A stretch of DNA of 45,000 nucleotides from Sphaeroforma sirkka (GCA_001586965.3 LUCW03002621.1:87501-132500); one strand, 5' to 3'; numbered from the stretch's first letter, positions 1 to 16,095 are shown. Program-made: numbers and translations. The notes: generated from the sequence alone by a model not told the origin.

Positions 1-148
1 GGCACGTCCACACGCTGTAAATCAGCCGCTCTACGCTGGGTTCCTGCGCCTGCCGATCACGCTGCACTGCCACAGCATCACGTACCACGGCTTCTGTACC
101 ACTCTCCGTCAACAACATCTCAAGCACACACTCCTGCAGCTGGTCCCG
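1..148 (-). CDS. partial exon of an unidentified gene running off the left edge
   Basis: The minus strand is open from about base 215 to the window edge. A plausible acceptor (TGCTCAG on the minus strand) puts the exon start at 148, reading RDQLQECVLEMLLTESG and on to the edge. The residues are charged and helix-like, and codon use resembles the confirmed exons nearby. I do not recognise the family. It lies downstream of the Artemis gene in the same orientation and is separated from it by about 800 bp, so it is probably a separate gene. Nothing else of it is in the window. The exon could also be a chance ORF, since only one splice site can be checked. Confidence 0.35.
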
Positions 149-946
149 CTGAGCATGCAGATATGTACACCCAATCATGTGAAAATACGACGAAAATCCC
201 GTAACCGAGTTCACCGACGCAATATATATATGCATTTGTGTGTGTGTGTGTGTTTGTGTGTGTTTGTGTGTTTATGTATATTATATATATATATATATAT
301 AGTTATGCGTGTGTGCGTATGTATGTATGTATGTATGTATGTATGTATACATTTGTATACGTATATATGTACATTCCAAAAATAGTGCCAATTTCATACG
401 AGCATATTATCCGTTAGATCGTATTTTGATTGTTTTGGTTACTTTTCTTGTTCTTGTTACTTTTGATCGACTGCGGTCGCATGATCAAATGCGGACTTCC
501 ATATCCATGTCAATTATTGTTTGTCTGTACGAATTGCGGTGGCGTCTAGTGAAGTATATATCTGTATAGAATTATGTCTATGGCCGAAACAAATGCCTTT
601 GCACTTTCAGTTGTATCAGTACAGTCTGTCTGACCAACAACATCTAAACTGTTAAATATCCATGCTGTTCCGACACGCCTCTCAGTTGAAGCGCTCAAGG
701 TCAGAGTAACAAATTATTTACTCAAGTATCCATTTGAGCTACTTATATCGCTTATTTACTTTTATGATCATGTCATTCGCATTCGAGTTTTCAGTATTAC
801 TGACTCTCTGCAACATGTGTATACAGCCAGACGTTTATGGCGATTAATTCTCTGCCAAGTACGTATATCTGGTGACATCCAAGACATCGCTGCGTGCGCT
901 ACCATCCACAAGGTTCTATGCCGGGTGGTTTCACAGCATTCAGCTG
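149..946. other. intergenic region with short microsatellites
   Basis: This stretch contains no supportable gene. Bases 225-360 hold (TG)n, (TA)n and a (GTAT)n tract. The rest is AT-rich unique sequence. It would contain the 3' flank of the Artemis gene on the minus strand and the 5' part of the unidentified gene at the left edge. I found no clean AATAAA on the minus strand just past the Artemis stop. Confidence 0.5.
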
Positions 947-3900
947 TCAGGTCAAATCGATGCACACCGTGGCCCCCCTAACTTCAGTGGTATCCATAGC
1001 ATAATAAACGCCCTCTAATGTCGCAGAATCGTTCACTCCGCTCGTCCCGAACTCTACCGTCTGCGTCCGAGATTGTGAATCGTTGACGTTCAAATCACTG
1101 TTAGAAACCTTAGCATCCTTATCGCCACTACCTGACTTGCTTCTCACGAACAAAGCCGCACTATAGTCGCTAGCACAAGACGTTAACGCCACACGGTTGT
1201 TGTGACCAGTCGTGCTGCGCAGCTGCCTACCCCGCTGTACGGCTCCACCACAACTCGCCGTACGCAACAAACGCTTTCCAACGGCCGCTTTCCGTCTTGA
1301 TACGAAGCCTGCTGTATACTTACTCCCATTCACACTTCTTGGCATGCTCGCGGACTCAGAAGAGTCCGAAGACTTCTGCAAGCCGCCAGCGTTGCTACTA
1401 TGTCCATACGTGTGTGGGATGGTCCGATTGGTATGCGGAGATGGGTCAGTCCTGCAATCCACTCGAGAACAGATGGGTCTATGTACTACAGCTTTCTGGT
1501 GTTTGGAATTAGCTGCGACATATCTGAAGTAGTCTTCCTCTGCAGTCTTACGGATCCTTCTGAGTGAACCCCAGACATCGTGGATAGTTATCTTGGCATC
1601 GGGGTCGACCACGCACGGGTACAGGACGCGCGGGTTGACTCGTCGAATAAATGCCTCGATCTCGGAGACCGAAGAATGCTGCTGATAAGGCACCAAATGC
1701 CAACCCTTCCCACACGGTCTGCAACAGGCCAGTGGATTTGGTGGGATTTCAGAGGAAAGATATAAATATATGGAAGCGAATGAACACAGCAGAAGATAGC
1801 AAAGAATGGTCGATCTCGCGCAGACTCACTCATCGCTTTTATACATTTTGCATGTCTGTGCAAGTTGCATGGAGGCTGGCAAACGAGCTTCTACGAACTA
1901 CATAACGTAGCAGGTAAAGATAGCCTGCCTACCCCACGCAGCCTAATGTACTATCAGTAAACCACCCATCTGCCTACACACGCACACATGCATCCTGCTT
2001 ATCTCCCATACAGCCACTCTTTCAAAGCTCTCCTCAATGTACCATCAGTGAACCGCCCACCTACCTACATACCTACACACCCACATACCCGCACATCATC
2101 CTGCATATCTACTTTGTTCATACCTCTGAATATCTATTGGAGGCCGATAATCTAACTTTTGTATGTCGGGATCCCACATACGCGTGCCGGGATACCTACA
2201 TCCATTTATGCTCAGGAACAAATGCCGTCTAGGTGTGTTCAGAAACTGCTTGCAACACGGCAATGGCAGTCCGTGCGAATTGTAGTAGTCTGGTGTTTGA
2301 CCATCCAGTATATCGTGGTGTGCGTGTATTCGTGCTTTGGAGGGGTCGTTCGTAAACACACGAGCGAGGGCCGGATTACCCGCGAAGATTCTGAGCCAAC
2401 ATTCGTTCACATGCACCTTCTGCAGCACAGTATAGGGGAATGGTATAAGGACGCAGTGAGCATGTGAGCAACAGGACCAACCAGAACATGTACAGGTGCA
2501 TAGGACCAACCAGAACATGTACAGGTGCATAGGACCAACCAGAACATGTACAGGTGCATAGGACCAACCAGAACATGTACAGGTGCATAGGACCAACCAG
2601 AACATGTACAGGTGCATAGGACCAACCAGAACATGTACAGGTGCATAGGACCAACCAGAACATGTACAGGTGCATGGGACCAACCAGAACATGTACAGGT
2701 GCATAGGACCAACCAGAACATGCGCAGGTGCATAAGACCAACCAGAACATGTGCAGGTGCATAGTTTCTACATCGGACGGATGTCTGTTGCGAAATTAAG
2801 GACCGCAACGTATGCGACAAACGCGCATGAACCTGAAATTGGGGCGCTCGAAATATACTGGCGACGTCAGAACTCGACATGCACATTTGCAGGATACACA
2901 AACGTGCAGTTCGGATTGCAGGCCATAGCCATCCGCCCTCGTGCATTAATAGAAAGTATGAACGAGAAAACGTCCTGGCGTTTTACGAAACGTGCGCAAC
3001 TGCTAAGCCAGACTGCAGCATAGCAAAATGGGATTCATGTTTAGTCGTAGAAACACTATAGTAGATGGTGATCTTGCGCTCCAGAGTATCATACACGTAC
3101 ATGAATTCATGCTTCAAGAGGCGACCAATATCTTACCGTTTGAAATCGCTCGGCCATGGCCTTGAACAGCCGCTCAAACCCCACCATCTGCTTGCACTTG
3201 ATGAACACACCGTCTGAAGCAGGCACTTGCGCAACCAGATCCAACACATGCCGCACGACGGCCGTCTGCAGGTACAGTGGGAGCGTATATCAATAGACAA
3301 TAGAAGATATAGCTCAACAAAGATCGCTTACTGGAAGTAGGATTCAATGATGATGAGAATGAACCCCTTCCTGGAAGTAGGATTTAATGATGATGATAAG
3401 TATTACCTTACTGAAAGTAGGATTCAATGATGATGATAATTATTACTTTACTGGAAGTAGGATTCAATGATGATGATAATTAATCCCTTACTGGAAGTAG
3501 GGTTCAATGATAATAATAATGATTCGGAGGAGACTGGGGTCGACAGTTCGTTTATCAAGAAGGCAGACAACTGCCCGAATATACGGTTGAAATAGAAAAC
3601 AAATGGAGGGCATGTTATTGTCATCAATATGTAGAGAAAAATCATGGACATGCTGAAGATGACCTTGTGGGCGTAGTTGCAACAGCCGTGGATGATTTAG
3701 ACAGATATTGCAGATGGGTGCGGGCATGCAAGTAAAATACAGTTTGTGAACTAGTTTTCGCCGCATAGATCAGCTCCAGACGCAAATTAAAAATATTATC
3801 AAATGATAATATGTCCCTAAAATAGTATAAATAAAAACATCTGAGTTCGGCAGGTGATAAACCGTGCATACCCTGTGCGGTATGTACCAGGTAGGCCTGC

Positions 3901-5934
3901 CTGACGAACAGTGGGAGGTGTCGATGTACATGCAGTCTATCCGTTTGTCCACGTCCACCAAGGAGGGGGTTTCCATGACCACCACTTCCAGGGCAGAGGC
4001 CTCCAATCGAAAATCGCCAGTGTACAAGACGCGCCTGAGTGTATATGAGAAGCGAGTATATTCACGCCCAATAACAATATCAGAAAACAACCAGTCATGA
4101 AATACTTCCAAATGGGTATTGAATACTCATCTGCAACTTGAAGTAGCGTGAAGGGAATATTAAAACCTTCAAATATGTCTGGATGGTCACCAAATTTGAA
4201 TAACAGCCCCAAACACGAATACATAGGCTGTAGACGTTGCCTCCGGATGTAGACCGCATTCACATATAGCACATTGCGGCCAAAGAATATTTACATATGT
4301 CAACCAAGCAGACCCAAAACCCAACTATGAGATTCCGGCAAGAAGCATCGACATACGTCTACCAAGGCAATCCACAAACCTGACTATGAAGTCAATAGCA
4401 ATGCACATGGGATGGAAAGCGGTTACACAGGGCTGACATACGAACATACTACTCGGACAACTCATGCAGAATATAGCTGCATGGGGATCACCATAGATAT
4501 ATTAAGGCGAAATATACATGAGTACTATAATGCGATCGATTCAGTCTTAGAGTTCATACCAGGTCGCCTGCAACTCGCATTATGACGTGGTCGGCTACAC
4601 AGAGTAGACGGATGATCATACTCATATGATATCACCATATGACTGGTAGTCTCGTAGCATGATTTTTCTAAATCTTCAGTCGCTCGTATGGTAAAGCAAC
4701 CCACATACCACAATGTCAAACTTTTACAAAGTATTATGTCAGGGAGTAGTAACCATACACATGTGTAACAAGCAACTACGCAAATAAAATAAAAAACGCA
4801 CAACTCCTAAACCAATGCACTCAGTACAACTTGCCTGTGCGCGCTATCGAACAAAAACATGCATGATCCTGGGCAGTGGTTTGCGTTCAGGGCTGTTACG
4901 TATATATCGTCTTGCACTCCCTCCACCTTTGTGGGGACACCCATCTCTAAAGTCCGCAGATATGGCTCCAAATGCTTGTACCGGCCCTCGTATCCCAATT
5001 GAGTGGTTTGGTGTCGAGGTTTGTTCTGACTGCGCGAATGTGTTTAGTAAAGGTTAATTGTAGTGATAGGTTAACATGAAAAGACAAAACCATGGACGTG
5101 TTAGACGTTAAAAATGCAATATGAGATGATCCAACCGGCTCACTGAGGATATGCGCATCTGTGCGGTGGAGTGTTTTTCCTACTGACCTCGGATTGTCAA
5201 GGTCAAGCGAGAAATTAAAGTGTTGTCAATAATTCTATAATAATATGTCGCCTACTGAGGTCTAGTCACGATACAGTGCACACAAACTACATACTCAGCA
5301 GCGAGAAATGTACTGGCATCTCTCCTGTCAACTGGGTCAGGAAAATTGAGAAGAATGCGCTTCGACATCTCCGATACATAGATTATGTTGAAGTTGACGT
5401 TCCGACTATCCAGCCCATACATGTGGTCCAGATGGCAGTGCGAAAGAAACAGCGCAGCCGAAACCTGTGAGGTGAATCGAGAACGCACACTCAATAATAA
5501 AAACGCGATCATCTGTTAGTCTCAAGTCCAGTTAACTGGCGAGCAGTAGATGGGTAGATGAAAGCTAGCGAGGTTTGGGAGGCTATATCCAAGAACTAGC
5601 CCAGTCAGCAGGATATAATAGGTGCTGAGAGGTTATAGAGTGCACTAATACCATCGTTACCTTTAGCCACGTTTGAAACTCAAGACTAGCAGCTGGAACA
5701 CCCAATCTTACACCTGATCAGGATGTGTAACCATCATACATGTATACACCATGACACTATAGCAGATACAGACATAGACACAGTACCATGTAGTATGTAT
5801 TTTTCCGTACATACCGATGATGGCACTGACTTGGGAACCGATCCATAGTCGGAGGCTTCCAAATACGACGCCTTGAACTTGTCAACTATGATCTGAGTGC
5901 CAAACTCGTTTATGTAACCCTCGAAGGTACTCAT
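947..5934 (-). CDS. DCLRE1C: Artemis-like SNM1 nuclease (metallo-beta-lactamase / beta-CASP)
   Basis: Exons (minus strand): 5815-5934, 5295-5464, 4835-5029, 3888-4034, 3137-3265, 2124-2419, 947-1718; roughly 610 residues. Artemis is a nuclear nuclease that opens hairpins and trims DNA ends in non-homologous end joining. The start MSTFEGYINEFG resembles the animal Artemis N-terminus. Catalytic motifs are in order: HCHLDH (residues 49-54), NHCPGS (H148), YTGDF (D169), YIDTS (D200, beta-CASP motif A), KVHVN opening the sixth exon, and VPYQQHSS in the last exon (motif C His). The last about 200 residues are Ser/Arg-rich and low in similarity, as in Artemis C-terminal tails. Reading phases agree at every junction except 3888/3265, where the simple join is out of frame, so a small exon or another donor is missing there. 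The third intron has a GC donor. Apollo or SNM1A are less likely because of the N-terminus. Confidence 0.88.
1719..2123 (-). repeat. intron with an imperfect tandem duplication of about 100 bp
   Basis: The last intron of the Artemis-like gene. Two diverged copies of a CA-rich segment (AATGTACTATCAGTAAACC at about 1944 and AATGTACCATCAGTGAACC at about 2034) each end in a CATCCTGC block. The second copy lies next to the splice donor of the preceding exon. No coding potential is evident. Confidence 0.5.
2473..2762. repeat. 29-bp minisatellite, ten copies
   Basis: Ten head-to-tail copies of a 29-bp unit that begins AGGACCAACCAGAACATGTA and ends CAGGTGCAT. Most copies are identical. The variants are one GGG change (copy starting 2676) and changes in the last two copies. 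The array lies inside the intron between the fifth and sixth exons of the Artemis-like gene, about 54 bp from the acceptor of the sixth exon. Because 29 is not a multiple of three, it creates overlapping spurious reading frames on both strands. Confidence 0.95.
3331..3527. repeat. 40-bp tandem repeat, about five copies
   Basis: A 40-bp unit beginning CTGGAAGTAGGATTCAATGA followed by GATGAT-rich sequence is repeated at about 3331, 3371, 3411, 3451 and 3491, with increasing divergence toward the last copy. It lies in the Artemis intron between the exons at 3888-4034 and 3137-3265, the junction whose reading phase I could not close. Confidence 0.85.
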
Positions 5935-6610
5935 TGTTATTTATTTTTGGTGTCGAACAGCTTCTATATGTCATATATATAGGCAGAGCGAGCAGATGAG
6001 ATGTGTAACTTGACATAGCCTCCGAGCTTGTGGAGTGATAGTCTACTATTGTGAATACTACTGGTACAAAACAATAGCACCACCCTCAAAGCTTCACACG
6101 TTAATAAAATAACACGGACGCGGAATATAGGTATAGTCTCTCTAAAAATGGACTTGAACTCATATCCATGTGATAACAATGAAGCAGGCTATTTGCATAG
6201 AGAAATGTGTTCTTTGTTAGGAGGTTGTGGAAATATTGTGTAGATCGACAGGATACGGACCTGTCGGCTGTCGCCGCGACGGCTATGGTCACTAAATCGA
6301 GATGCCGCCAAACCCGGCAAAATATGCTAAATAAAACACGCGCCAATCATCTCTATACAGTAAATAGATCTATTCAGCAAAGACTCATATGATATGTATG
6401 TACATACTGTACCCCCAACATTTTTTTTGTAAATAATAAGTATTTGACACTCGCGAAACCTGAGGTCGGAACTCAGACCGTCTGATGAGCAGTCCTGACT
6501 CACATACATCGATATTTTTAAATACATTCCATCTCTACAAAGTCCTTTCCTATTACAACAATACATAGAGGAAGTGAAGGACGTAGGCCCCTGGCGACAC
6601 ATTTAGCACA
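5935..6610. promoter_or_regulatory. shared intergenic region between divergent Artemis and prefoldin genes
   Basis: The two start codons (minus at 5934, plus at 6611) face away from each other across 676 bp. No other supportable gene lies between them, so this stretch must hold both 5' UTRs and promoters. I see no obvious TATA box at a fixed distance from either ATG. The call rests on gene arrangement and not on recognised binding sites. Confidence 0.55.
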
Positions 6611-10346
<3,736 letters not shown>

Positions 10347-10545
10347 AATTCAAATATAAAATATAATACAATTTTTATCGGCTTTCCCAATTTGTATACA
10401 AGACGCGTATCGTTCCGACTGTCTATAAATCCCAACTGGACAGCGTGATGCTAAAATATCGTCGGCTATTTGGTGACTTTGATTTGAAGAAGAAAAATGT
10501 TATCCCTATTTGGAACATCCGTATTCTGATCGATAGTGGAAAAGC

Positions 10546-11466
10546 AAGGTGCTAATTGTGTGGAGAACTTCCTGTATCAACTATGCGGAAATTTTTCTAT
10601 ATTGAGTGCGCAAAGTTTACTATATCGAGCGTGAAGTGGAAAGACTATTTTCTCGAGTATGTGGGAGGTTTCCTCTATCGATCCAGTAATTTTTGTGTTG
10701 GGTTCGGGAAAGTTTTCTATATCAAGTGTGTGGAAAGTTTTTGTTATGCGTGTGTGTAAAATTTCCTGTAAAGAAATATGTATTGTGCGTGGAATCTCTA
10801 CTGTATTGAGTATGTGGAACGTCTACTGTATCGAGTATTTGTGAACATTTAATGTGTGTAAAGTTTTCTGTATTTTGTGTGCGGAAAATCTACTGCATCA
10901 AGTGTGTTAAAGGTTTTTTATTGTTGAGTGGGAGGAATGTCTACTATTGAGTGTATGTTAGTTTTCTATATTGAGTGTGTGTAAGGTTTTGTCTTGAGTT
11001 TGTGGAACATTTTAGACAATTTCCTGAATTGTGTGTGTAAAATTTAATAAATGCATTCAGTGTGTGGAAAAGTTTCTGTATTGACCGAGTGGAAAGTCTA
11101 CTGTATCGAGTAGGTGAATCATTTCCTGTATTGAGTGTGTATACAGTTTTTTGTATTGAGTGTGTGGAAATTATCCTGTATTGAGCATGTGGACAGCATT
11201 CATATTGTGTGTGTAAAGTTAACTGTACTCAGTGTGTGGAATGTGTTCTGAATTCATTGTGTGGGAAATTGATTGTATCAAGTATGATTTTTATTGTTCG
11301 GAATGCTTTATGTATTGTGCGTGTGTACAGTTTCTTGTATTGAACGTGTGTAAAGGTTTCAATATTGTGTGTGAAAGTTAACTGTACTTAGTGTGTGGAA
11401 TTTTTTCTATATTCATGTCTGCTGTATCGAGTATGTGAATCATTTCCTGTATTGAGCGTGTGGGAA
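10546..11466. repeat. degenerate satellite of about 27 bp per unit (left arm)
   Basis: Diverged tandem units of roughly 24 to 30 bp share the core CTGTATTGAGTGTGTGGAAA with many substitutions and indels. The array starts about 200 bp after the prefoldin gene and stops exactly where the copia-type LTR begins. The same repeat resumes at about 26,300. Reading frames here are Cys-rich artefacts of the repeat. Confidence 0.85.
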
Positions 11467-11820
11467 TGAGAGACTACAGTTTCTCAGACCAGAAATTACA
11501 GCGAGAACCAGAAGTCATCAGAGTTAGCTCACTCCCGAGAGCTAATCAAGCTGCATAAATTATTCCCGAGAGTTGAGTTAATATTTAACCGACTCCCGAG
11601 AGCAGAGTAAGTTTATCAACCGACTCCCGAGAATGAATTAAGTATGCCAACCGCAAAATTCTAAAAGTAGCTGCGGTTCTATGCGAGTCAGTGATCAGTG
11701 TGAGATTTAGTTGCAGAGATGTCGAAAAAGATTAGCATCGAAGTGTTAAAGTATTCTGCAGAAAGTTTATCATACTGACCATATGAGTTTTTACCCTGGC
11801 CAGCCCAAGTGGCTGAACAC
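11467..11820 (+). repeat. left LTR of Ty1/copia element
   Basis: Begins TGAGAGACT and is similar to a second copy at 25,859 over its whole length, ending near GGCTGAACAC. Inside it are repeated CTCCCGAGAG motifs (four copies, about 11,530-11,632). It lies directly upstream of the copia gag-like frame. The 3' boundary is uncertain because the two copies diverge after about 11,820. Confidence 0.7.
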
Positions 11821-11871
11821 AAGCAAAAACACCTTAGGTATAAAATCAAAGGTGAAGCTCGCACCATCAAT

Positions 11872-14871
11872 ATGCCTACTATGGATTCTAAGGACATTAA
11901 GACCCCTACTCTTCTTGAGACGAATGTCGACTGGCTACCTTGGAAAACTCAGACCATTCAATCCGTGAATTGTGAAGGAATTCCAACAAAATTGACCGAT
12001 TCGACCCGTCTAGAGGCAACCGATGCACACCAAAGGGAATTGTTGAGGATTATCGGATTGTCAACTGCCCTTATCTGCAGACGGAGATCAGCAAATTCAT
12101 TGATATGCCGTGGGAAGCTTTCGCCGCACTGCAACGCAAGTTTCAAGCTCTGACCGAAGATAGAAGGGAAAGTGAACCGCATCGCGCAAGAACGGAACGA
12201 ATCTTGCGCCAGTCTTATCAGTCTCTCAACACGGCTTTTTTTGAATTTCAACAACGCCGGAGGTTCGATGTCCAACAATATCCTATGCGCTATTCTACGA
12301 CAAGCTGTACGCTACGATAGTCAGACTATTAAAATTACGTTGAAGACACTCGCTATGATGGTCATGTCGCATGATGAGCTCACCACGTATCTCATCGTAT
12401 TGGATCCAGACGAAAGTGACCCATCAACCATTGTGCACGGTGCACATGCAGCTATATCGAAAGGAGATTGTGCATTCTGCAACAATCGTGGACATTCCAT
12501 CGGGCAATGCCGTAAGCTACAAGCGTTTATCAAATCATGCGTTGCTGGCAACCCACGTAATCAAGGTCGTGACCACGACGGACGTGAACATTACGATCAA
12601 CGGATTGACAGGTCTGGTCCTCGTCACGACATGAGAGACTACAGATATATGTTCAAGAATAATAACAGGCATAGCCGAACTGATTCAAATCGTGGCTATA
12701 GTACACGAGAGGAACGATACAAATGAAACAACCACTACCAATACCGCTACGATAATCACGATGATCATGACCGACAGGACTACCGAGTAGATAGATACAG
12801 TCGACGCGACGATGGTAGGTATTCACGAGATACCCAACGTTCACAAGACAGTGATAGAACATGCCGATACTAGAGCAATCGACGCCAAAGTCATGAAGGC
12901 AGACAGGTCAAAGCATTGTCAGCACAGGTATCTGATGACCAGCTACCTGCTGACAGACAGATTGCATTCCCCACAACTAACTCTACAATCGACAACAAGG
13001 TGAACGATCAATCAGACAGATATCCCAGAGGTGGATACAAACTAGCTTGCGATGATTGCGCCACCATACAAGTACTTCCCTATAAGTACTACAAGCATCA
13101 TGCCGTCGGCAACATGCGCATTACTGACCGGTATGCCCTAGAAGTAGCTGATGGTACAATCATTTATTCGAAGTATATGGCTTAGTTAGGAGATATGGAG
13201 GACGTACTCATCGATATGAAATTCAAAACTGCACTACCAAGTATCAGCCTGCTCAGTGCGAAACTACTCATTTGAATTCACCAACAACATGGTGTATATA
13301 TTACTCCCAAGCTTTGAAACCATAACAGCGCATGAAAAGCACAGAATATACTGCGAGTACATATACGACATATCTATGACTACAGCGAAACCATCGCTAG
13401 AGAAAGTCAACCAGATTACATGGCATAACAAGCTCGTGCACCCCAGCTACGTATCAAAACATTTACCCTTTTTAAGGCTACCAGAGGAACGATGCAAAGC
13501 TTGCACTATTGCAAAGGAGAAGAACAAGAATACCAACAAAGTACAACAGCACGAACCTGTCACAGTCTCTCGAGTTAGTCTTCGTCGACATAATAGGCCC
13601 GTTTGCAACGTCAATAGGATACAACACCCACTCTGTATCAAGTACAGGCGACTTTTCTAGCATGGCCAAAGAGTTCCCAATCCGCGATCTTAAGCAACAG
13701 CAATTCTTGGCGATAAGTTACTCACATTCGATGAATGGTATTTTTGTGCATACAAATAATTTGAGGCTCACAGTTTACAGCAAACGTAACTAGGCACATG
13801 CTTGTGTTTTTGGGATACTGGTTAAGGTATGTACCTGCCACCTCGCCTCAATATCATGGCAGGGTAGAGAGACTGCATAGTACACTGGTCCCTAGAATGC
13901 TTGCACAACTAAAATTTGCACGTCTACCGACTACTATGTGGGCCGAATCACTAATATAAGATACCAGCATATACAATACTATGCTATACCCACCAACGAG
14001 AAGAGCTCATTCCTATACAATAAATTTAGAGGATACGCATTTCCGATAGATATGTTCAGAACATTCAGGTGTCACATCGCATAGAAGAACTGTAATCCAG
14101 ACGGCAAACTCAACGATAAAACACTAGATGGCATTCTCCTTGCGCAACCTTTACGATACTCACCTTTGACCAAGCGCATAATACAAAGCCGAGACGTCTA
14201 TATATTCGAAGACGAATTCTTTGTCTGCGAAGGCAACAAATGTACAACCACTATCGCACCACCAGACACCACGAACAGCAGTACAATCTTCCAAATCGAA
14301 AATGTATAATTCCAAACAGACGCAGGGACAACATCGGCAACGGAACATAAGCTTAACCAGCGAGCCCAGCCAACTGTGAAGCAAAAGTCGAGCAACTCAG
14401 AACAGCTACAAATAACTTCATCGTCAACACGACAACCTGCTGAGTGCGAAGTACATACCGTTGAGAAGGAGGCTCCCACAGCGACTACCAAAACACAACA
14501 CGATCTCGAAGTAATATAGCTAGAAGAACGACAGAAAATCGCCAAGTCTCTCGATAAATGCGAGGCCTTGCGATAAGATGGTGATAATGTCAACTAGTAC
14601 CACGACAGCCGCCGTAAAAGACGATTTCCCAGCACTATGCACACTGTTGTATATTTCAGCAACTTCAGCAATAAAACTTAAAACATACAGAGGTACATAT
14701 GAGATGCCAAACGCAGCCGATATGGGAGAAATGAGTACGTTCGGAGATGGGGAGCTTGGTGATATAACGCAAGGCGCTTACTCTGGTTGTCAACAAACCA
14801 CGGGGGGAAATCACTATTTCCCCCTCGATGGGCATTCAAGGCAAAAACGGATAAATCAGGACAAGTCACAC
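11872..14871 (+). pseudogene. Ty1/copia gag-protease-integrase-RT (5' part), decayed
   Basis: Pieces in the copia order, scattered over three frames. A gag start at 11872 has a VDWLPWKTQ segment of the copia gag type. A CCHC zinc knuckle (CAFCNNRGHSIGQC) lies near 12,470. A degraded protease region is near 13,040-13,180. A GAG-pre-integrase HHCC segment (WHNKLVH ... CKAC) lies at 13,400-13,530. Integrase core pieces follow: FVDIIGPF near 13,580 and YHGRVERLHSTL near 13,850-13,900. A post-core stretch with KRIIQSRDVYIFEDEF lies near 14,175. The N-terminus of RT (RWAFKAKTDKSGQVT) ends at 14,871. Multiple stops and frameshifts are present, one of them in a G run at about 14,800. The frame breaks off where the Ty3-like LTR begins and continues at about 21,850. 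Confidence 0.85.
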
Positions 14872-15468
14872 TGTAGAAATACGGCCTCCGGTCAGTCTAA
14901 AATATCAAGATCAATTGAGATAATACATTGGTTTTTATTTGTATTTTAAATAATTTAGTACAAGCTCTTTTTTTCCAATATTTCCAAAGTGTTCTAAATT
15001 CACTTTGATGGCTCCAATAGCCTGAGTATTTGGTATGACTCATCTACTTGGACCTATTTGAGACATTAGTAGATGTAGGATATTATAAACTAAATTTTAT
15101 AATCTCCGAACTACTACTTATAGAATTTGGTCCTCCCGCCAATCTCCAAAATCCAATAAGTCTTTTTCTTTTTTTAACTTTTCTTCAGATGGAAGTTTAT
15201 TTATATCAGCTAATGTATTAACGTGACTTACGTTATTATGTCTATTTACAAATTAGGCAAGTGGTCATGAACATTTAGTACTTCTAGTGAAAATTATTCA
15301 ATAAAGAAAAGCTAGAGGTACGCCCTGTGTGATCGAGGATATTTAGGCTCTTAACAAGAGGCAGTCTCGATCATTCTTACACAAGCTACCACTGCTAAAT
15401 CCTAACTGACTAAATTGTATTTTAGTTTAATATAGTTTGAAACCTAGTAATTTCCATCGAAGTTTACA
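14872..15468 (+). repeat. Ty3-like LTR, copy A
   Basis: Runs from TGTAGAAATACGG to GAAGTTTACA, with the TG...CA ends and short inverted termini (TGTA/TACA) expected of an LTR. It differs from copy B at roughly ten positions plus a T-run length difference, about 98% identity. Its left neighbour is copia coding sequence and its right neighbour is the LINE fragment, beginning GCTGTCACG. Confidence 0.9.
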
Positions 15469-16095
15469 GCTGTCACGCTAGCACAATTTCGGCCCAAGAT
15501 CCTCCGCTCTTATTTATTTGTTGATGACACACGGATCCAAGCCCCTCGATCGGTTTTGCTCCAGCCCTTCTTAGATGACATTGATGCGTGGGGACGCAAA
15601 TCTGCCTCGAACAAGGTGTCTTTAAACCCCGAGTACGATCTACTGACTTGCGACACGCGGCGCCAACCCTCCGTATAAATGGTGAGCTTATCACGCCGAC
15701 GTTTGCAGACGCACCTTGAAACACACGTTACCTCTCCCTGAAAATGGCGCCCACACATGCCGAACTGAAACACTCCAAATATCTGGGGTTCCCACTCTCT
15801 CACGGAGTACCAGGAATCAACCTCGCCAGACATATGGAATCCCTGGTTGCAGCATTGTCACGGCTACAAGCACGTCGACACGCGGGACTCACGGATCGGG
15901 TACTAATTTCCTACCCCCGGTTAACTTAGTGGACGGTGATATGGATCAACTGCCTCCGCGCGCTGTTTGGGAGGTTCCCTACCCGAGTGACATACCGCGG
16001 CACGCTCTCGTCTCTATTCCATAGAACGAATGGCATCCTGTAAGGCTCAATTGTCAGCCCCCAGCTCTCTATTATCTACATGGATTCCTTAGCTG
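15469..16095 (+). pseudogene. LINE reverse transcriptase fragment in swapped order
   Basis: The left half (about 15,490-15,920) reads the RT catalytic motif YLFVDDTRIQ followed by LKHSKYLGFPLS, the downstream segment seen in non-LTR retrotransposon RTs. The right half (about 15,938-16,095) reads VIWINCLRALF and then GSIVSPQLSIIYMDSLA, which in LINE RTs comes before the FVDD motif. So the two parts are present in reversed order but on the same strand. Joining the right end to the left end across the shared GCTG keeps the frame open. One in-frame TAA replaces the expected Gln before GSIVSP. Confidence 0.75.

Noticed and set aside
1212..1532. Plus-strand 106-residue frame
   Set aside because: It is antisense to the last exon of the Artemis-like gene, which is supported by the HSS motif and matching splice phase.
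2473..2762. CRISPR-like array
   Set aside because: The units are directly tandem with no variable spacers, and the sequence is eukaryotic and intronic.
2096..2946. Repetitive proteins with Cys-Ser-Gly-Trp motifs on the minus strand
   Set aside because: They are the 29-bp minisatellite read in three frames. Only the downstream portion (2124-2419) is a true Artemis exon.
15473..15833. Minus-strand frames of 83 and 107 residues
   Set aside because: They are shadows of the LINE RT piece, whose plus-strand translation contains recognisable RT motifs.
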